Assembly: GCA_020249775.1 (NCBI GenBank)
Contig: JADCFA010000015.1
Location: 33,385-97,384 of the forward strand
Origin: Roseomonas sp.
GTDB lineage: Bacteria; Pseudomonadota; Alphaproteobacteria; Acetobacterales; Acetobacteraceae
Length of the DNA: 64,000 bases
Reading direction: 5' to 3'
The notes under the pieces were generated by a model that did not search any database, was not told the origin of the DNA, and was given only the letters and a program-made list of their open reading frames with translations. Of the stretch, positions 26,900 to 35,912 are shown one piece after another. The translations under genes and the position numbers were made by a program. Numbering within the stretch: position 1 is the stretch's first letter; each line of letters starts with the position of its first letter.

Positions 26900-27559
26900 T
26901 CAGATTTCTTCGTCGCCCCAATCGGCGCTGGCATCATTGCCGTGATCGGCCGTGGCGTCCGGCTGGGCATCACCGCCCCAAGGCGAGGCCGAAGGCACGG
27001 CTTCCTGCGCAAAACCGCCAGAAGACGCGGCTTGCGCCGCACCGCCACCACCGAGCGCGCTCATTAACATATTGCCGAGCATAATGCCGCCCGCGACACC
27101 GGCAGCGGTGGCAAGTGCAGTGCCAAGAAAGCCACCCCCGGGGCGCTGTTGCAGCGCCTGCGGGTTATGGCCCGGCGGGTAATAGGGCTGCGGGCGCGGC
27201 GGCATGGGGGCCGGACGATTGCCACCGAAAAGCCCACCGAGCATGCCGCCCTTCTGCGCCTGGCCTTCACGGCGCGCGGCCTCTGCTTCCCATTCCAATT
27301 GCTGGATGCGGTTATTGGCTTCCACCAGCGCCGCTTCCTGAGCAAAGGCCGATTGCGTAATGCGGTAGCGCGCTTCCGGATAGCGCGCGAAAAGCTCCCC
27401 AATCAGACGATCCGCATCGGGATCAATCGGCGGCAGGTTGGGCTTCTGCGCCGTGCTGGCACCCCAAGGGCCAGCGGGTGCGCCCGCCGCCGGCGCATTG
27501 CCGCTGAGCCTTTCGACGAAAGCGGTAATGATCTGCTTTTCCTCATCCGTCATTGTCAA
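26900..27559 (-). CDS. DUF2076 domain-containing protein
   Basis: This 219-residue protein begins MTMTDEEKQIITAFVERL, typical of DUF2076. A helical segment (FAQEAALVEANNRIQQLEWE) follows at about 87-106, then a glycine/proline-rich linker with GGMLGGLFGG. A glycine-rich hydrophobic segment (ALATAAGVAGGIMLGNMLMSAL) lies near 147-168, and the tail is acidic. Family members are periplasmic or envelope-associated and of unknown function. The start could be either ATG at 27559 or 27553. It is transcribed away from the OmpA genes, and its upstream region holds a dispersed hairpin repeat. Confidence 0.82.
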   Translation of the reverse strand: MTMTDEEKQIITAFVERLSGNAPAAGAPAGPWGASTAQKPNLPPIDPDADRLIGELFARYPEARYRITQSAFAQEAALVEANNRIQQLEWEAEAARREGQAQKGGMLGGLFGGNRPAPMPPRPQPYYPPGHNPQALQQRPGGGFLGTALATAAGVAGGIMLGNMLMSALGGGGAAQAASSGGFAQEAVPSASPWGGDAQPDATADHGNDASADWGDEEI

Positions 27560-28069
27560 ATCCTTCTCCCGACATTGATGGCGCGGGCAGGTTGACTCCC
27601 GCCAACGCGTCCGGGTCGGGAATTGGTCCGGGCCTGGCCGGCTTTCAAGCGCTCAGGGCCAGGTGTCTTTAAAGTGACATTGGTGCCATGGCGTCACGTG
27701 GCGTCCTGGTGACCACCCAGTCAACAGAACATGTCGAAGTCGCTGACTTTAGCCATTGTTTAGAGCCAGTTAGAGCATTTTTGAGCCAAGCGGAGCCTCC
27801 TGGCTCGAAAATGCTCTAGGCAGGCGGGCGGCTCCCCCGGACAAAGTTTTGCGGCAGGGACGGCGCCTCGTTTGAGCGATGTTTGCAGCCTGGGGAACTC
27901 CGAAGGGCATTGCAAATTTGCCACAGTGGGTGACCGATGCGACACGGGCGGGTGCAGGGTAGCCTTTAAAGGCTCGCATTCGGGGGATTTCATGCTAGAG
28001 AAAAATCGTGGATTTCGAGCGGATTCGGTTATCGGATCCTTGGCTTTGAAACAGAGATGAGGAAAGACA
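27560..28069. other. Gene-free interval upstream of the first ompA-like gene
   Basis: This 510-bp stretch between divergent genes has no convincing coding frame. It contains one copy of the dispersed hairpin repeat (27771-27818). Its right end has a GAGGAAAG ribosome site at about 28057 serving the first OmpA-like gene. Promoters for that gene and for the DUF2076 gene must lie here, but I cannot name a box with confidence. Confidence 0.6.
27771..27818. repeat. Dispersed hairpin repeat, copy 1
   Basis: Perfect 11-bp outer arms (TAGAGCATTTT and AAAATGCTCTA) enclose an inner GAGCCA/TGGCTC stem. It shares the outer GCATTTT/AAAATGC arms and the inner AGCCAA core with copies at 39714, 49421, 52268 and 52651. 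Confidence 0.8.
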
Positions 28070-29131
28070 ATGAGCTTTAAAAAGACCCTTCTGGCCGCTG
28101 CGGCGGTGGTAGCGCTGCCGGTGCTGGCGCAGGCCCAGCCGGTGACAGGGCTCTATTTGGGCGCTGGTTTCGGTGCCAATTACCTCGATAAGACGGACAT
28201 CACAGGTTCGTCTGCAACCGACAAACAGAATTTCGGCTCCGGTGTATCGACGGAGTTTTCCTGGGGATATGTCGGGGTTTTGAGCCTTGGTTGGGGCTTC
28301 GGCAATGGCCTGCGTGCTGAAATCGAAGGTAATTACCGCTCGAATGAAGTTTCTGATTTCAAAAGGGCAAACGTCAATCAGAGTGGCGCGACCGGCACTG
28401 TCACCAGCTACGGTGCCATGCTGAATTTGCTGTATGATATCAACCTGAATGGCATGCTGGGCGGAGTTACACCGTATGTCGGTGTTGGCGGTGGCTACAT
28501 CTGGCATGACTATGACGATGTTGGCACGAATGTAGGTGGCGTTAAGTCCGTGTTGAGCGGCGACAACGGCAATTGGGGTGGTCAGGCGATCGTGGGTTTG
28601 TCCCTGCCGATCTCGGCTGTGCCGGGCCTGTCGGTGACTGGTGAATATCGTTTCATGATGACTGCTGGTCATGAGATTGACTCAAATAACGCCGGTACGC
28701 GCACGAAGGTTGACGTGGACAATATGAACCACTCGCTGCTCGTTGGCCTCCGCTACGCCTTCAACGCTGCGCCGGCGGTTGCCGCTGCGGCTCCGGTTGC
28801 TTCTGCCCGTACCTTCCTGGTCTTCTTTGATTGGAGCAAGGCTGACCTGACGGATCGTGCCCGCCAGATCATCGGTGAAGCCGCGTCTTCGCGTGGCTCC
28901 GGTGTGACGCGCATCGAAGTGAATGGCTTCACGGACCGTTCGGGCCCGGCTGACTACAACATGCAGCTTTCGATCCGCCGCGCCAATGCGGTGGCGGCTG
29001 AGCTGGTACGCCGTGGTGTGCCGCGCAACGAAATCGTCACGCGCGGCTTTGGTGAAGAAAACAACCTGGTGCCGACGGCCGACGGTGTGCGTGAACCGCA
29101 GAACCGCCGCGTGGAAATCATCCTGCGGTAA
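28070..29131 (+). CDS. OmpA-like outer-membrane protein, paralogue 1
   Basis: The 353-residue protein has a cleavable signal peptide (MSFKKTLLAAAAVVALPVLAQA). An N-terminal eight-strand-type beta-barrel follows, starting QPVTGLYLGAGFGANYL and running to about residue 235, and then an alanine-rich hinge. The C-terminal OmpA domain contains VNGFTDRSGPADYN and LVRRGVPRNEIVTRGFGEEN, which bind peptidoglycan. It should tether the outer membrane to the wall. The C-terminal 130 residues are almost identical to those of the next gene. A good ribosome site (GAGGAAAG) precedes the ATG. A strong hairpin follows the stop. Confidence 0.93.
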   Translation: MSFKKTLLAAAAVVALPVLAQAQPVTGLYLGAGFGANYLDKTDITGSSATDKQNFGSGVSTEFSWGYVGVLSLGWGFGNGLRAEIEGNYRSNEVSDFKRANVNQSGATGTVTSYGAMLNLLYDINLNGMLGGVTPYVGVGGGYIWHDYDDVGTNVGGVKSVLSGDNGNWGGQAIVGLSLPISAVPGLSVTGEYRFMMTAGHEIDSNNAGTRTKVDVDNMNHSLLVGLRYAFNAAPAVAAAAPVASARTFLVFFDWSKADLTDRARQIIGEAASSRGSGVTRIEVNGFTDRSGPADYNMQLSIRRANAVAAELVRRGVPRNEIVTRGFGEENNLVPTADGVREPQNRRVEIILR

Positions 29132-29158
29132 TTCGGGTCGGTTAGCTTTGGGAGTGGA

Positions 29159-29190
29159 TGGGGCGCCGCAGGGCGCCCCACTTCGTTTAG
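29159..29190 (+). terminator. Terminator after OmpA-like paralogue 1
   Basis: A 9-bp perfect stem (TGGGGCGCC / GGCGCCCCA) with loop GCAG is followed by CTTCGTTT, so it is probably an intrinsic terminator. The same stem sequence recurs after paralogue 3. Confidence 0.75.
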
Positions 29191-29293
29191 GGCTATGCGG
29201 AAGCATCGTTGAAGGCTAAAAGTTCTTTCACTGAGCCTTAGGATTCTCTAAGCTCCGCAGTCATCGTGTTACCTTTCAGGATAGGAAATCGCA

Positions 29294-30382
29294 ATGAAAT
29301 TCAAAACAACTCTGTTCGCCGCCGCGGCGGTGGTAGCAATGCCAGTATTGGCACATGCCCAGCCGGTGAGCGGGCTTTACATCGCCGGTGGCATTGGCGG
29401 AAACTTGCTGCAAGATACAACGCTGAATGGATCAGTGAATAATGCAGCCGGCACCAAGATCGAAAATGAATTTCAGCTTGGTTATGTTGGTGTTTTGAGC
29501 TTGGGCTGGGGCTTTGGCAACGGTCTGCGGGCGGAAATAGAAGGCAACTATCGGTCAAACGAAGTGAGCGATACCAGGGTGGGTGGCGCGTCGGTACAGG
29601 GTATCGCAAGCGGTAAGGGCACGGCTGTCAGCTATGGCGTGATGGCGAACGCCCTTTATGATTTCAATCTTGGTGGCGCCCTGGGTGGGCTGACGCCCTA
29701 TATTGGCGCCGGCGCTGGCTATATTTGGCTCGACTATCAGGATGTTGGCGCGCGTCGCTCAACTGGTGAGCGGGCTGTGTATAATGGCGATACGGGTGCC
29801 TTCGGATATCAGGCTATTCTCGGTTTCTCCGTGCCCATCAGCGGCGTCCCTGGCCTTGCAGTCACTGCCGAATATCGTTTCATGGGCACGCTCGGGCATG
29901 ACATTAACGGAACTGGTAACATCACCTCGGGTTCTGGCGTGTCACAGACTCGCCTCAACTCGGATGTTGATAACTTCAATCACTCGCTGCTCGTTGGCCT
30001 GCGCTACGCCTTCAACGCTGCGCCGGCGGTTGCCGCCGCGGCTCCGGTTGCGTCTGCCCGCACCTTCCTGGTCTTCTTTGACTGGAGCAAGGCTGACCTG
30101 ACGGATCGTGCCCGCCAGATCATCGGTGAAGCCGCTTCTGCTCGTGGCGCTGGCGTGACTCGCATTGAAGTGAATGGCTTCACGGACCGTTCCGGCCCGG
30201 CGGAGTACAACATGCAGCTGTCCATCCGCCGTGCCAATGCGGTGGCCGCCGAGCTGGTGCGCCGTGGTGTGCCGCGCAATGAAATCGTGACCCGCGGCTT
30301 CGGTGAGGAAAATAACCTGGTGCCGACGGCTGATGGTGTGCGTGAACCGCAGAACCGTCGCGTTGAAATCATCCTGCGGTAA
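29294..30382 (+). CDS. OmpA-like outer-membrane protein, paralogue 2
   Basis: The 362-residue paralogue has signal peptide MKFKTTLFAAAAVVAMPVLAHA and a beta-barrel beginning QPVSGLYIAGGIGGNLLQ. It shares the barrel segment GVLSLGWGFGNGLRAEIEG with paralogue 1 and differs mainly in putative surface loops. The OmpA domain (VNGFTDRSGPAEYN, RGVPRNEIVTRGFGEEN) is nearly identical to paralogue 1 at protein level and differs at DNA level mostly by silent changes. It has its own terminator, and 162 bp separate it from paralogue 1, so separate transcription is likely. Confidence 0.93.
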   Translation: MKFKTTLFAAAAVVAMPVLAHAQPVSGLYIAGGIGGNLLQDTTLNGSVNNAAGTKIENEFQLGYVGVLSLGWGFGNGLRAEIEGNYRSNEVSDTRVGGASVQGIASGKGTAVSYGVMANALYDFNLGGALGGLTPYIGAGAGYIWLDYQDVGARRSTGERAVYNGDTGAFGYQAILGFSVPISGVPGLAVTAEYRFMGTLGHDINGTGNITSGSGVSQTRLNSDVDNFNHSLLVGLRYAFNAAPAVAAAAPVASARTFLVFFDWSKADLTDRARQIIGEAASARGAGVTRIEVNGFTDRSGPAEYNMQLSIRRANAVAAELVRRGVPRNEIVTRGFGEENNLVPTADGVREPQNRRVEIILR

Positions 30383-30410
30383 TCTGGTAAATCCCGCATG
30401 GGACGAAACG

Positions 30411-30438
30411 GGGTGCGCCTTTGGGCGCACCCTTTTTT
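30411..30438 (+). terminator. Rho-independent terminator after OmpA-like paralogue 2
   Basis: A 9-bp perfect stem (GGGTGCGCC / GGCGCACCC), loop TTTG, is followed directly by six T residues, the textbook form. Confidence 0.9.
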
Positions 30439-30600
30439 ATTGGCTGGGTATTTGGCCCCTACATTTGGATCTTTTGCCGCCACCCATGGCCCATTCAGCA
30501 AAGTTCCGATCCTTTCGGCCTTGATTTGACCGCGCTGAACGAATATCGTTGACTGAGTCTTTTTCCTGTTAACAATAGTTAAAGGCGCGCAGGGAAATCC

Positions 30601-31671
30601 ATGACAATAGGGAGATATACGCTTGCTGCAGCGGCCTTCTTGGCATTCCCGCTATTGGCACAGGCCCAGCCCGTAACCGGGCTTTATTTGGGTGCCGGCT
30701 TTGGCGGCAATTTTTTAGAAAAAACCGATATTACAGGCACTTGGCGTTCTCAAAGGACCACCTTGCAGGGTGAAAGCGCCGAATTCGATTGGGGTTTTGG
30801 CACGGTCTTCAGCTTGGGATGGGGCTATGGAAATGGCCTGCGCGCTGAAATCGAAGGCAGTTATCGTCTTAATGAGGTTTCGGGCCACACCATATATCGC
30901 CTGGAAAAATCAAACCCAACGGGCACCGCCTATAGCTACGGGGTTATGGCGAATGTCCTTTACGATTTTGATTTGAATGGCGCCCTGGGCGGCATTTCCC
31001 CCTACCTTGGCGTTGGTGCTGGCTATATTTGGCATCAGTATGGTGATGTCGGCTATCGGGTAAACCGGAGCTTGGACAATACCTACCAGGGAACGTCGGG
31101 CGCTGCCGCGGGGCAATTGATTGCCGGCCTTTCTTTACCGATAACCTCCGTGCCTGGCCTCAGCCTTACCGGTGAATATCGCTACCTTGCTACGGCTGGA
31201 CATAGCTTTGGGCGTAACACCTTCAATGGAGTGATCTATTCGGCCGATGTGGATGTGGATAACAAAAACCATTCAATCTTTTTTGGTTTGCGCTTCTCTT
31301 TCAATGCAGCGGCCGTCATTCACGCTTCTGCGCCCGTAGCCTCTGCCCGTACCTTCCTCGTGTCCTTCGATTGGGGTAGGGCTGATCTGACCGACCGCGC
31401 CCGTCAAGTCATCGGCGAAGCCGCTGCGGCGCGTGGGCAGGGCGTGACCCGGATTGAAGTCAATGGCTTTTCGGACCGCTCCGGCCCGGCCGATTACAAC
31501 ATGCAGCTTTCGGTCCGTCGCGCCAATTCAGTCGCCGCGGAACTCGTGCGCCGTGGTGTGCCGCGGAATGAAATCGTGACTCGCGGCTTTGGCGAAGAAA
31601 ACAATCTGGTGCCGACAGCCGATGGCGTGCGTGAACCGCAGAACCGTCGCGTGGAAATCATCCTGAGGTAA
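30601..31671 (+). CDS. OmpA-like outer-membrane protein, paralogue 3
   Basis: The 356-residue protein is the most diverged of the three. Its signal peptide is MTIGRYTLAAAAFLAFPLLAQA and its barrel starts QPVTGLYLGAGFGGNFLEKT, closer to paralogue 1 than to 2 at this point. The OmpA domain again carries VNGFSDRSGPADYN and RGVPRNEIVTRGFGEEN. Its loops are richer in charged and aromatic residues (for example TWRSQRTTLQGE). The upstream 218 bp include an AT-rich segment around 30545-30590 suited to a promoter. No good Shine-Dalgarno directly precedes the ATG at 30601. Confidence 0.92.
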   Translation: MTIGRYTLAAAAFLAFPLLAQAQPVTGLYLGAGFGGNFLEKTDITGTWRSQRTTLQGESAEFDWGFGTVFSLGWGYGNGLRAEIEGSYRLNEVSGHTIYRLEKSNPTGTAYSYGVMANVLYDFDLNGALGGISPYLGVGAGYIWHQYGDVGYRVNRSLDNTYQGTSGAAAGQLIAGLSLPITSVPGLSLTGEYRYLATAGHSFGRNTFNGVIYSADVDVDNKNHSIFFGLRFSFNAAAVIHASAPVASARTFLVSFDWGRADLTDRARQVIGEAAAARGQGVTRIEVNGFSDRSGPADYNMQLSVRRANSVAAELVRRGVPRNEIVTRGFGEENNLVPTADGVREPQNRRVEIILR

Positions 31672-31697
31672 TCAGGTGCGGCCCCGCCGCGAGAATG

Positions 31698-31729
31698 AGG
31701 GGGCGCCGCAGGGCGCCCCTTTTCGTTTG
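31698..31729 (+). terminator. Terminator after OmpA-like paralogue 3
   Basis: A 10-bp stem with one G-T pair (AGGGGGCGCC / GGCGCCCCTT), loop GCAG, is followed by a T-rich TTCGTTT tail. The core matches the hairpin after paralogue 1. Confidence 0.8.
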
Positions 31730-31748
31730 CGACGCCCTGACAAAGCGC

Positions 31749-32714
31749 TCACCCCGAAAGCTTGATGCCGGTCAGCTCCACCAGCGCCCGCCAGCGTGCC
31801 AGCTCTGCTTTTTGAAACTCTCCGAATGGTGCCGATCCCATGGGAGCCGCGACAAAACCTTGGGACTGGAGTCGTTCGCGCATGGCGGGCTCAGCCAGGA
31901 TCCGAAGCAAGGCATCCGACAAGCGCGTGATGATTTCGGGCGCGGTGCGCGCCGGCGCCCAAAGCCCGAACCAGGCATCCACCGCAAGATCAGGTGCGTT
32001 CAGTTCCGCGAAGGTCGGCACATCGGGCGCTTCGGGCAGGCGCGCCGGGGCGCCAATGCCAAGCGCCCGCAGCCGGCCTTCGCGCACCAGCGAAACCACC
32101 TGAGGCCAGGTCGAGACAAAGAAATCCACCGTGCCGGCAATGGTATCCGTGGTCGCCTGGGCGCCGCCGCGATAGGGCACATGGGTTGCGTCCAGCCGTT
32201 CCCGCCGCGCGAAGGTTTCGGCAATCACATGGCTTGCGGAACCGGCGCCGGAAGAGGCGTAAGTCACCTTGCCGCCATTGCGGCCCTTGGCCGCCAGTTC
32301 GGCGAGTGTCTTGGCGCCGCTGACCGGCACCACCAAGGCGTGATGCACCGTGGCAAGCTTGGCGATGGGCGCGAAATCCGCGATGGGATCAAAGGGCAGG
32401 GAAGGTAGCATGGCCGCATTCGCTGCATGGGTCTGATTATTACCCAGCGCCAGCGTATAGCCATCCGCTGCCGCTTGGGCGACCGCATGCGTTCCAACCA
32501 CTGCCGCGCCACCAGGCCGGTTATCCACCACAAACGTACTGCCGGGCATCGCTTCCTGAAGCGCGGCAGCCAGGGTGCGCGCCAGCACATCGGTTGATCC
32601 ACCCGGCGGATAGGCCAGCACAATGCGCACCGGGCGCGATGGCCAGGCTTGCGCGCGCGCCAAAGCCGGCATGGCAAGCATGGCTGCCGCAAGCAATACG
32701 CGACGTCGGATCAT
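31749..32714 (-). CDS. Bug-family tripartite tricarboxylate transporter substrate-binding protein
   Basis: Using the ATG at 32714 (GGGAG upstream), the 321-residue protein has the signal peptide MIRRRVLLAAAMLAMPALARA, then WPSRPVRIVLAYPPGGSTD, DNRPGGAAVVGTHAVAQ, VTYASSGAGSASHVIAETF and HVPYRGGAQATTDTIAG. These are the Bug fold landmarks. The open frame extends 31 codons upstream, but that part overlaps the GST gene and lacks a signal peptide. The three genes ETF-QO, GST and this one are on the same strand with gaps of 29 bp each, so they may form an operon. The ligand is unknown. Confidence 0.9.
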   Translation of the reverse strand: MIRRRVLLAAAMLAMPALARAQAWPSRPVRIVLAYPPGGSTDVLARTLAAALQEAMPGSTFVVDNRPGGAAVVGTHAVAQAAADGYTLALGNNQTHAANAAMLPSLPFDPIADFAPIAKLATVHHALVVPVSGAKTLAELAAKGRNGGKVTYASSGAGSASHVIAETFARRERLDATHVPYRGGAQATTDTIAGTVDFFVSTWPQVVSLVREGRLRALGIGAPARLPEAPDVPTFAELNAPDLAVDAWFGLWAPARTAPEIITRLSDALLRILAEPAMRERLQSQGFVAAPMGSAPFGEFQKAELARWRALVELTGIKLSG

Positions 32715-32743
32715 GTTCGTTTCTCCCGTTTTGGCGTTCAGCT

Positions 32744-33352
32744 TCAGCCCTCGCGCTGCGCCCTTGCGCGCTTGGCGGCCGGGCGTTCCAGGCAGCGCGC
32801 AAGCCATGCCTTCACCTTTGGAAAGGCCGCGAAATCATAGCCATTCATGAAGGAGCCATAGAGCACGGAAGCAAGGTTGAGATCGGCGATGGTGAAGCCA
32901 TTGCCCACCAGATAATCCCGTGTCGCGAGTTCCGATTCCAACACTGCCAGCCGCTGATCGGTCGCTTCCTTGCCGAGCGTGGCCTCCGCCGCGATGCGAT
33001 CCGCGGGCGGGCGAAGAAAGGCATTATAGGCCCAGCGCATCACATGCGGCTCAACCTCGGTCGCCGCCCAAAGCGTCCATTGCAATACGCGAGAGGCGTC
33101 ATTGCCGACGGGCATCAAGGGCGCACCGACCTTGCCCGCGATATGCAGATTGATCGCAAGGCTTTCAAACAACACCAGATCGCCATCTTCCAAGGCGGGG
33201 ATCTTGTTGTTCGGGTTGATCGGAAGCGGGCGTTCCAGCTTGGAGCCGGGTACGACGCCAATAGGGATTACTTCATAAGCAAGCCCGGCTTCTTCGGCGG
33301 CCCAGATGCAGCGAAAGGCGCGGGAACGGGCGATGCCGTGGATTTTCAGCAT
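32744..33352 (-). CDS. Glutathione S-transferase family protein
   Basis: Starting at the ATG at 33352 the protein has 202 residues. The thioredoxin-like N-terminal half starts MLKIHGIARSRAFRCIWAAE, with the catalytic serine or arginine region at 9-11. It contains NKIPALEDGDLVLFESLAIN, the conserved cis-proline and glutathione-binding E-S pair. The helical C-terminal half includes YLVGNGFTIADLNLASVLYG, with the N-capping and hydrophobic staple motif. It should conjugate glutathione or act as a related reductase; the substrate is unknown. It lies 29 bp downstream of the ETF-QO gene. Confidence 0.88.
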   Translation of the reverse strand: MLKIHGIARSRAFRCIWAAEEAGLAYEVIPIGVVPGSKLERPLPINPNNKIPALEDGDLVLFESLAINLHIAGKVGAPLMPVGNDASRVLQWTLWAATEVEPHVMRWAYNAFLRPPADRIAAEATLGKEATDQRLAVLESELATRDYLVGNGFTIADLNLASVLYGSFMNGYDFAAFPKVKAWLARCLERPAAKRARAQREG

Positions 33353-33381
33353 GAGGTTTTTCCTGTCCTGTTCTGGCGTTG

Positions 33382-35013
33382 TCACATGCCGCCAATGTAA
33401 TTCGGCCCGCCGCTGCCTTCTGGCGTGCACCAATCAATATTCTGCGTCGGGTCCTTGATGTCGCAGGTTTTGCAATGCACGCAATTCTGCGCATTGATCA
33501 CCAGGCGCGGCTTGCCTTCTTCCACGCCCACCGCCTCATAAACCCCGGCGGGGCAATAGCGGCTTTCGGGGCTTGCGAATATGTCCCAATTCACACCCTG
33601 CCAAAGCCCAGGGTCGCGCAGTTTCAAATGCGCGGGCTGGTCTTCCTCATGATTCGTATTCGCCAAGAATACGGAAGACAGCCGATCGAAGGAATAAACG
33701 CCATCCGGCTTCGGGTAGGTGATCTTCGGCGCCTCCGAACCTTTTTCCAGCACCGCGTGATCTTCATGATGCGAAAGCGTCCAGGGCGATTTGCCGCGCG
33801 TGATATAGGTTTCAATCGCGGCATTGATCATGCCGCCCCAGAAGCCGAATTTCGCGAAGCCGGGGCGAATGTTCCGCACCGCCTCCAATTCCGGCCAGAT
33901 CCAGGAATGGCGCAGCATTTCCGGATAGGCATTCAGCACCGGCGCGCGATTTTCCGAGGCGCAAGCGGCGGCGAGCGCTTCCGCCGCGATCATGCCGGAT
34001 TTCATCGCCGTATGCGTGCCCTTGATCTTCGGCACATTCAGGAAGCCTGCCGAATCACCAATGATCGCACCACCGGGGAAAACCAGCTTCGGGATCGCCT
34101 GGAAGCCACCCTCGTTCAGCGCGCGCGCGCCATAGGCAATGCGCTTGCCGCCTTCCAGCATGGCGCGCACCGCCGGGTGCTGCTTGAAGCGCTGGAATTC
34201 CTCAAAGGGCGAAAGCCAGGGGTTTTGATAGTCCAGCCCAACAACAAAGCCGATGCTGACCAGATCATCGCCCAACATATAAAGCCACGACCCGCCATAG
34301 GTATCGGTGTTCAGCGGCCAGCCCACACTATGCCAAATCAGGCCGGGCTGATGTTTCTCTTTCGGGATTTCCCATAATTCCTTGATGCCCAAACCATAGG
34401 TCTGGGGTGCCACGCCTTCGCGCAGATTGAAGGTCTCGAAAAGCTTTTTCGTGAGCGACCCACGGCAACCTTCCGCAAACAGCGTATAACTCGCGCGGAG
34501 TTCCATCCCCGGCTGGTAATTCGGCCCCTTTTCGCCATCCTTCGTAATGCCCATCACGCCGGCCACCACGCCGCGCACCTGGCCATCTTCAATGATCGTC
34601 TCAGAAGCGGCGAAGCCTGGATAAATCTCAACGCCGAGCGCTTCCGCCTTGGCGCCGAGCCAACGGCAGACATTGCCAAGCGAGACAATGTAATTGCCGT
34701 GATTATTCATCGCCGGCGGTGTTGGCAGTTTGAAGGCCTTGGTTTCCGTCAGGAACATGAAGCGGTCATCACCGGCAGGGGTCGCCAGTGCCGGCGGATC
34801 ATCACGCCAATCGGGAAGAAGCTCATCCAGCGCGCGCGGTTCCAGCACGGCGCCCGAGAGGATATGCGCACCGATCTCGCTACCCTTTTCAATCAGGCAG
34901 ACCGCCATATCGGGTGCGAGCTGTTTCAGGCGGATGGCGGCGGCGAGGCCAGAAGGTCCTCCCCCCACGATCAGCACATCAAATTCCATCGCTTCCCGTT
35001 CTTCGGACATCAC
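33382..35013 (-). CDS. Electron transfer flavoprotein-ubiquinone oxidoreductase
   Basis: The 543-residue protein begins with an FAD Rossmann motif (VLIVGGGPSGLAAAIRLKQL) and has HILSGAVLEPRALDELLPDW and GDSAGFLNVPKIKGTHTAMK. It ends with a ferredoxin-like 4Fe-4S segment (CVHCKTCDIKDPTQNIDWC, plus the earlier CPAGVYE cysteine). This is the normal order and length for ETF-QO, which passes electrons from the flavoprotein ETF, fed by fatty-acid and amino-acid dehydrogenases, to ubiquinone at the inner membrane. All four cluster cysteines appear present. ATGs at 35013 and 35010 are both possible starts. Confidence 0.95.
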   Translation of the reverse strand: MMSEEREAMEFDVLIVGGGPSGLAAAIRLKQLAPDMAVCLIEKGSEIGAHILSGAVLEPRALDELLPDWRDDPPALATPAGDDRFMFLTETKAFKLPTPPAMNNHGNYIVSLGNVCRWLGAKAEALGVEIYPGFAASETIIEDGQVRGVVAGVMGITKDGEKGPNYQPGMELRASYTLFAEGCRGSLTKKLFETFNLREGVAPQTYGLGIKELWEIPKEKHQPGLIWHSVGWPLNTDTYGGSWLYMLGDDLVSIGFVVGLDYQNPWLSPFEEFQRFKQHPAVRAMLEGGKRIAYGARALNEGGFQAIPKLVFPGGAIIGDSAGFLNVPKIKGTHTAMKSGMIAAEALAAACASENRAPVLNAYPEMLRHSWIWPELEAVRNIRPGFAKFGFWGGMINAAIETYITRGKSPWTLSHHEDHAVLEKGSEAPKITYPKPDGVYSFDRLSSVFLANTNHEEDQPAHLKLRDPGLWQGVNWDIFASPESRYCPAGVYEAVGVEEGKPRLVINAQNCVHCKTCDIKDPTQNIDWCTPEGSGGPNYIGGM

Positions 35014-35088
35014 GCCACGCCTTTCCTCTTCACGAATTTACCCATGTAGCGAAGGCGCGGGTTGCGCGGAACCCCGCTCAGGGCCGAT

Positions 35089-35907
35089 ATGGGGGTGATG
35101 GAGCAGGAGAAATCCGCCTTTGCCGCCGCGCTCGCGCTGCAATGCGCTTGGGGGGCGGATGAGGCGCTGATGGAAAGCCCCGCGGATCGCCTGGCGGTGC
35201 GGGAGGCGCCTTCGCGCGCCCCGCCCGCGCGCCCCACGCCGGAACCGGCCCCGCGCCCCATCCGCGCTGCGCCGGTTGCGCCGGCTTCCGCCCCCCCCGC
35301 CCTGGCGCGGGCCGAGGCCTTGGCCGAAGCCGCGACCGATCTTGCGGCGTTGAAGGCGGCGATTGCGGCATTTGATGGCTCACCCTTGCGGGAGACAGCA
35401 ACCAACCTGGTCTTTGGCGAGGGCATTACGGAGGCGGGCCTGATGCTGATTGGCGAGGCACCGGGCGCGGATGAAGACCGTGCCGGGCGGCCCTTTGTCG
35501 GCGCTTCTGGCCAATTGCTTGATCGGATGTTCGCATCCGTTGGCCTGTCGCGGGAGAGCAATTTCTACATCACCAATATCCTGCCCTGGCGCCCGCCCGG
35601 AAACCGCACGCCAACCGACGCTGAGGTGGCGCTTTTCCTGCCCTTCCTCCGCCGGCAAGTGGCGCTGATCCGCCCAAAGCGGCTGGTGCTGGTGGGCGGT
35701 GTTGCGGCCAAGGGGCTGATTGGGGGGAAGGAAGGCATTACCCGCCTCCGAGGCCGTTGGCATGAGGTGGAGATCGCGGGCCTTGGCCGCTTGCCGGCGC
35801 TGCCGACGCTGCATCCGGCCTATCTGCTGCGCAGCCCCGCTTCCAAGCGGGAAGCCTGGGCGGATTTGCTATTGCTGCGCCGCATGCTGGATCAGGCGCC
35901 GGGATAG
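35089..35907 (+). CDS. Family-4-like uracil-DNA glycosylase lacking Fe-S cysteines
   Basis: With the ATG at 35089 (35098 also possible) the protein is 272 residues. A proline/alanine-rich linker of about 60 residues precedes the catalytic domain. The domain has [20 protein letters not shown] (motif 1), [18 protein letters not shown] and [17 protein letters not shown] (the HPA motif). These are landmarks of family 4 uracil-DNA glycosylases, which remove uracil from DNA. The positions that hold the 4Fe-4S cysteines in classical members read [16 protein letters not shown] and VALFLPF, with no cysteine, so a cluster is unlikely. It is divergent from the ETF-QO gene and lies 5 bp before a TauE/SafE-like gene. 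Confidence 0.85.
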   Translation: MGVMEQEKSAFAAALALQCAWGADEALMESPADRLAVREAPSRAPPARPTPEPAPRPIRAAPVAPASAPPALARAEALAEAATDLAALKAAIAAFDGSPLRETATNLVFGEGITEAGLMLIGEAPGADEDRAGRPFVGASGQLLDRMFASVGLSRESNFYITNILPWRPPGNRTPTDAEVALFLPFLRRQVALIRPKRLVLVGGVAAKGLIGGKEGITRLRGRWHEVEIAGLGRLPALPTLHPAYLLRSPASKREAWADLLLLRRMLDQAPG

Positions 35908-35912
35908 GTCCC

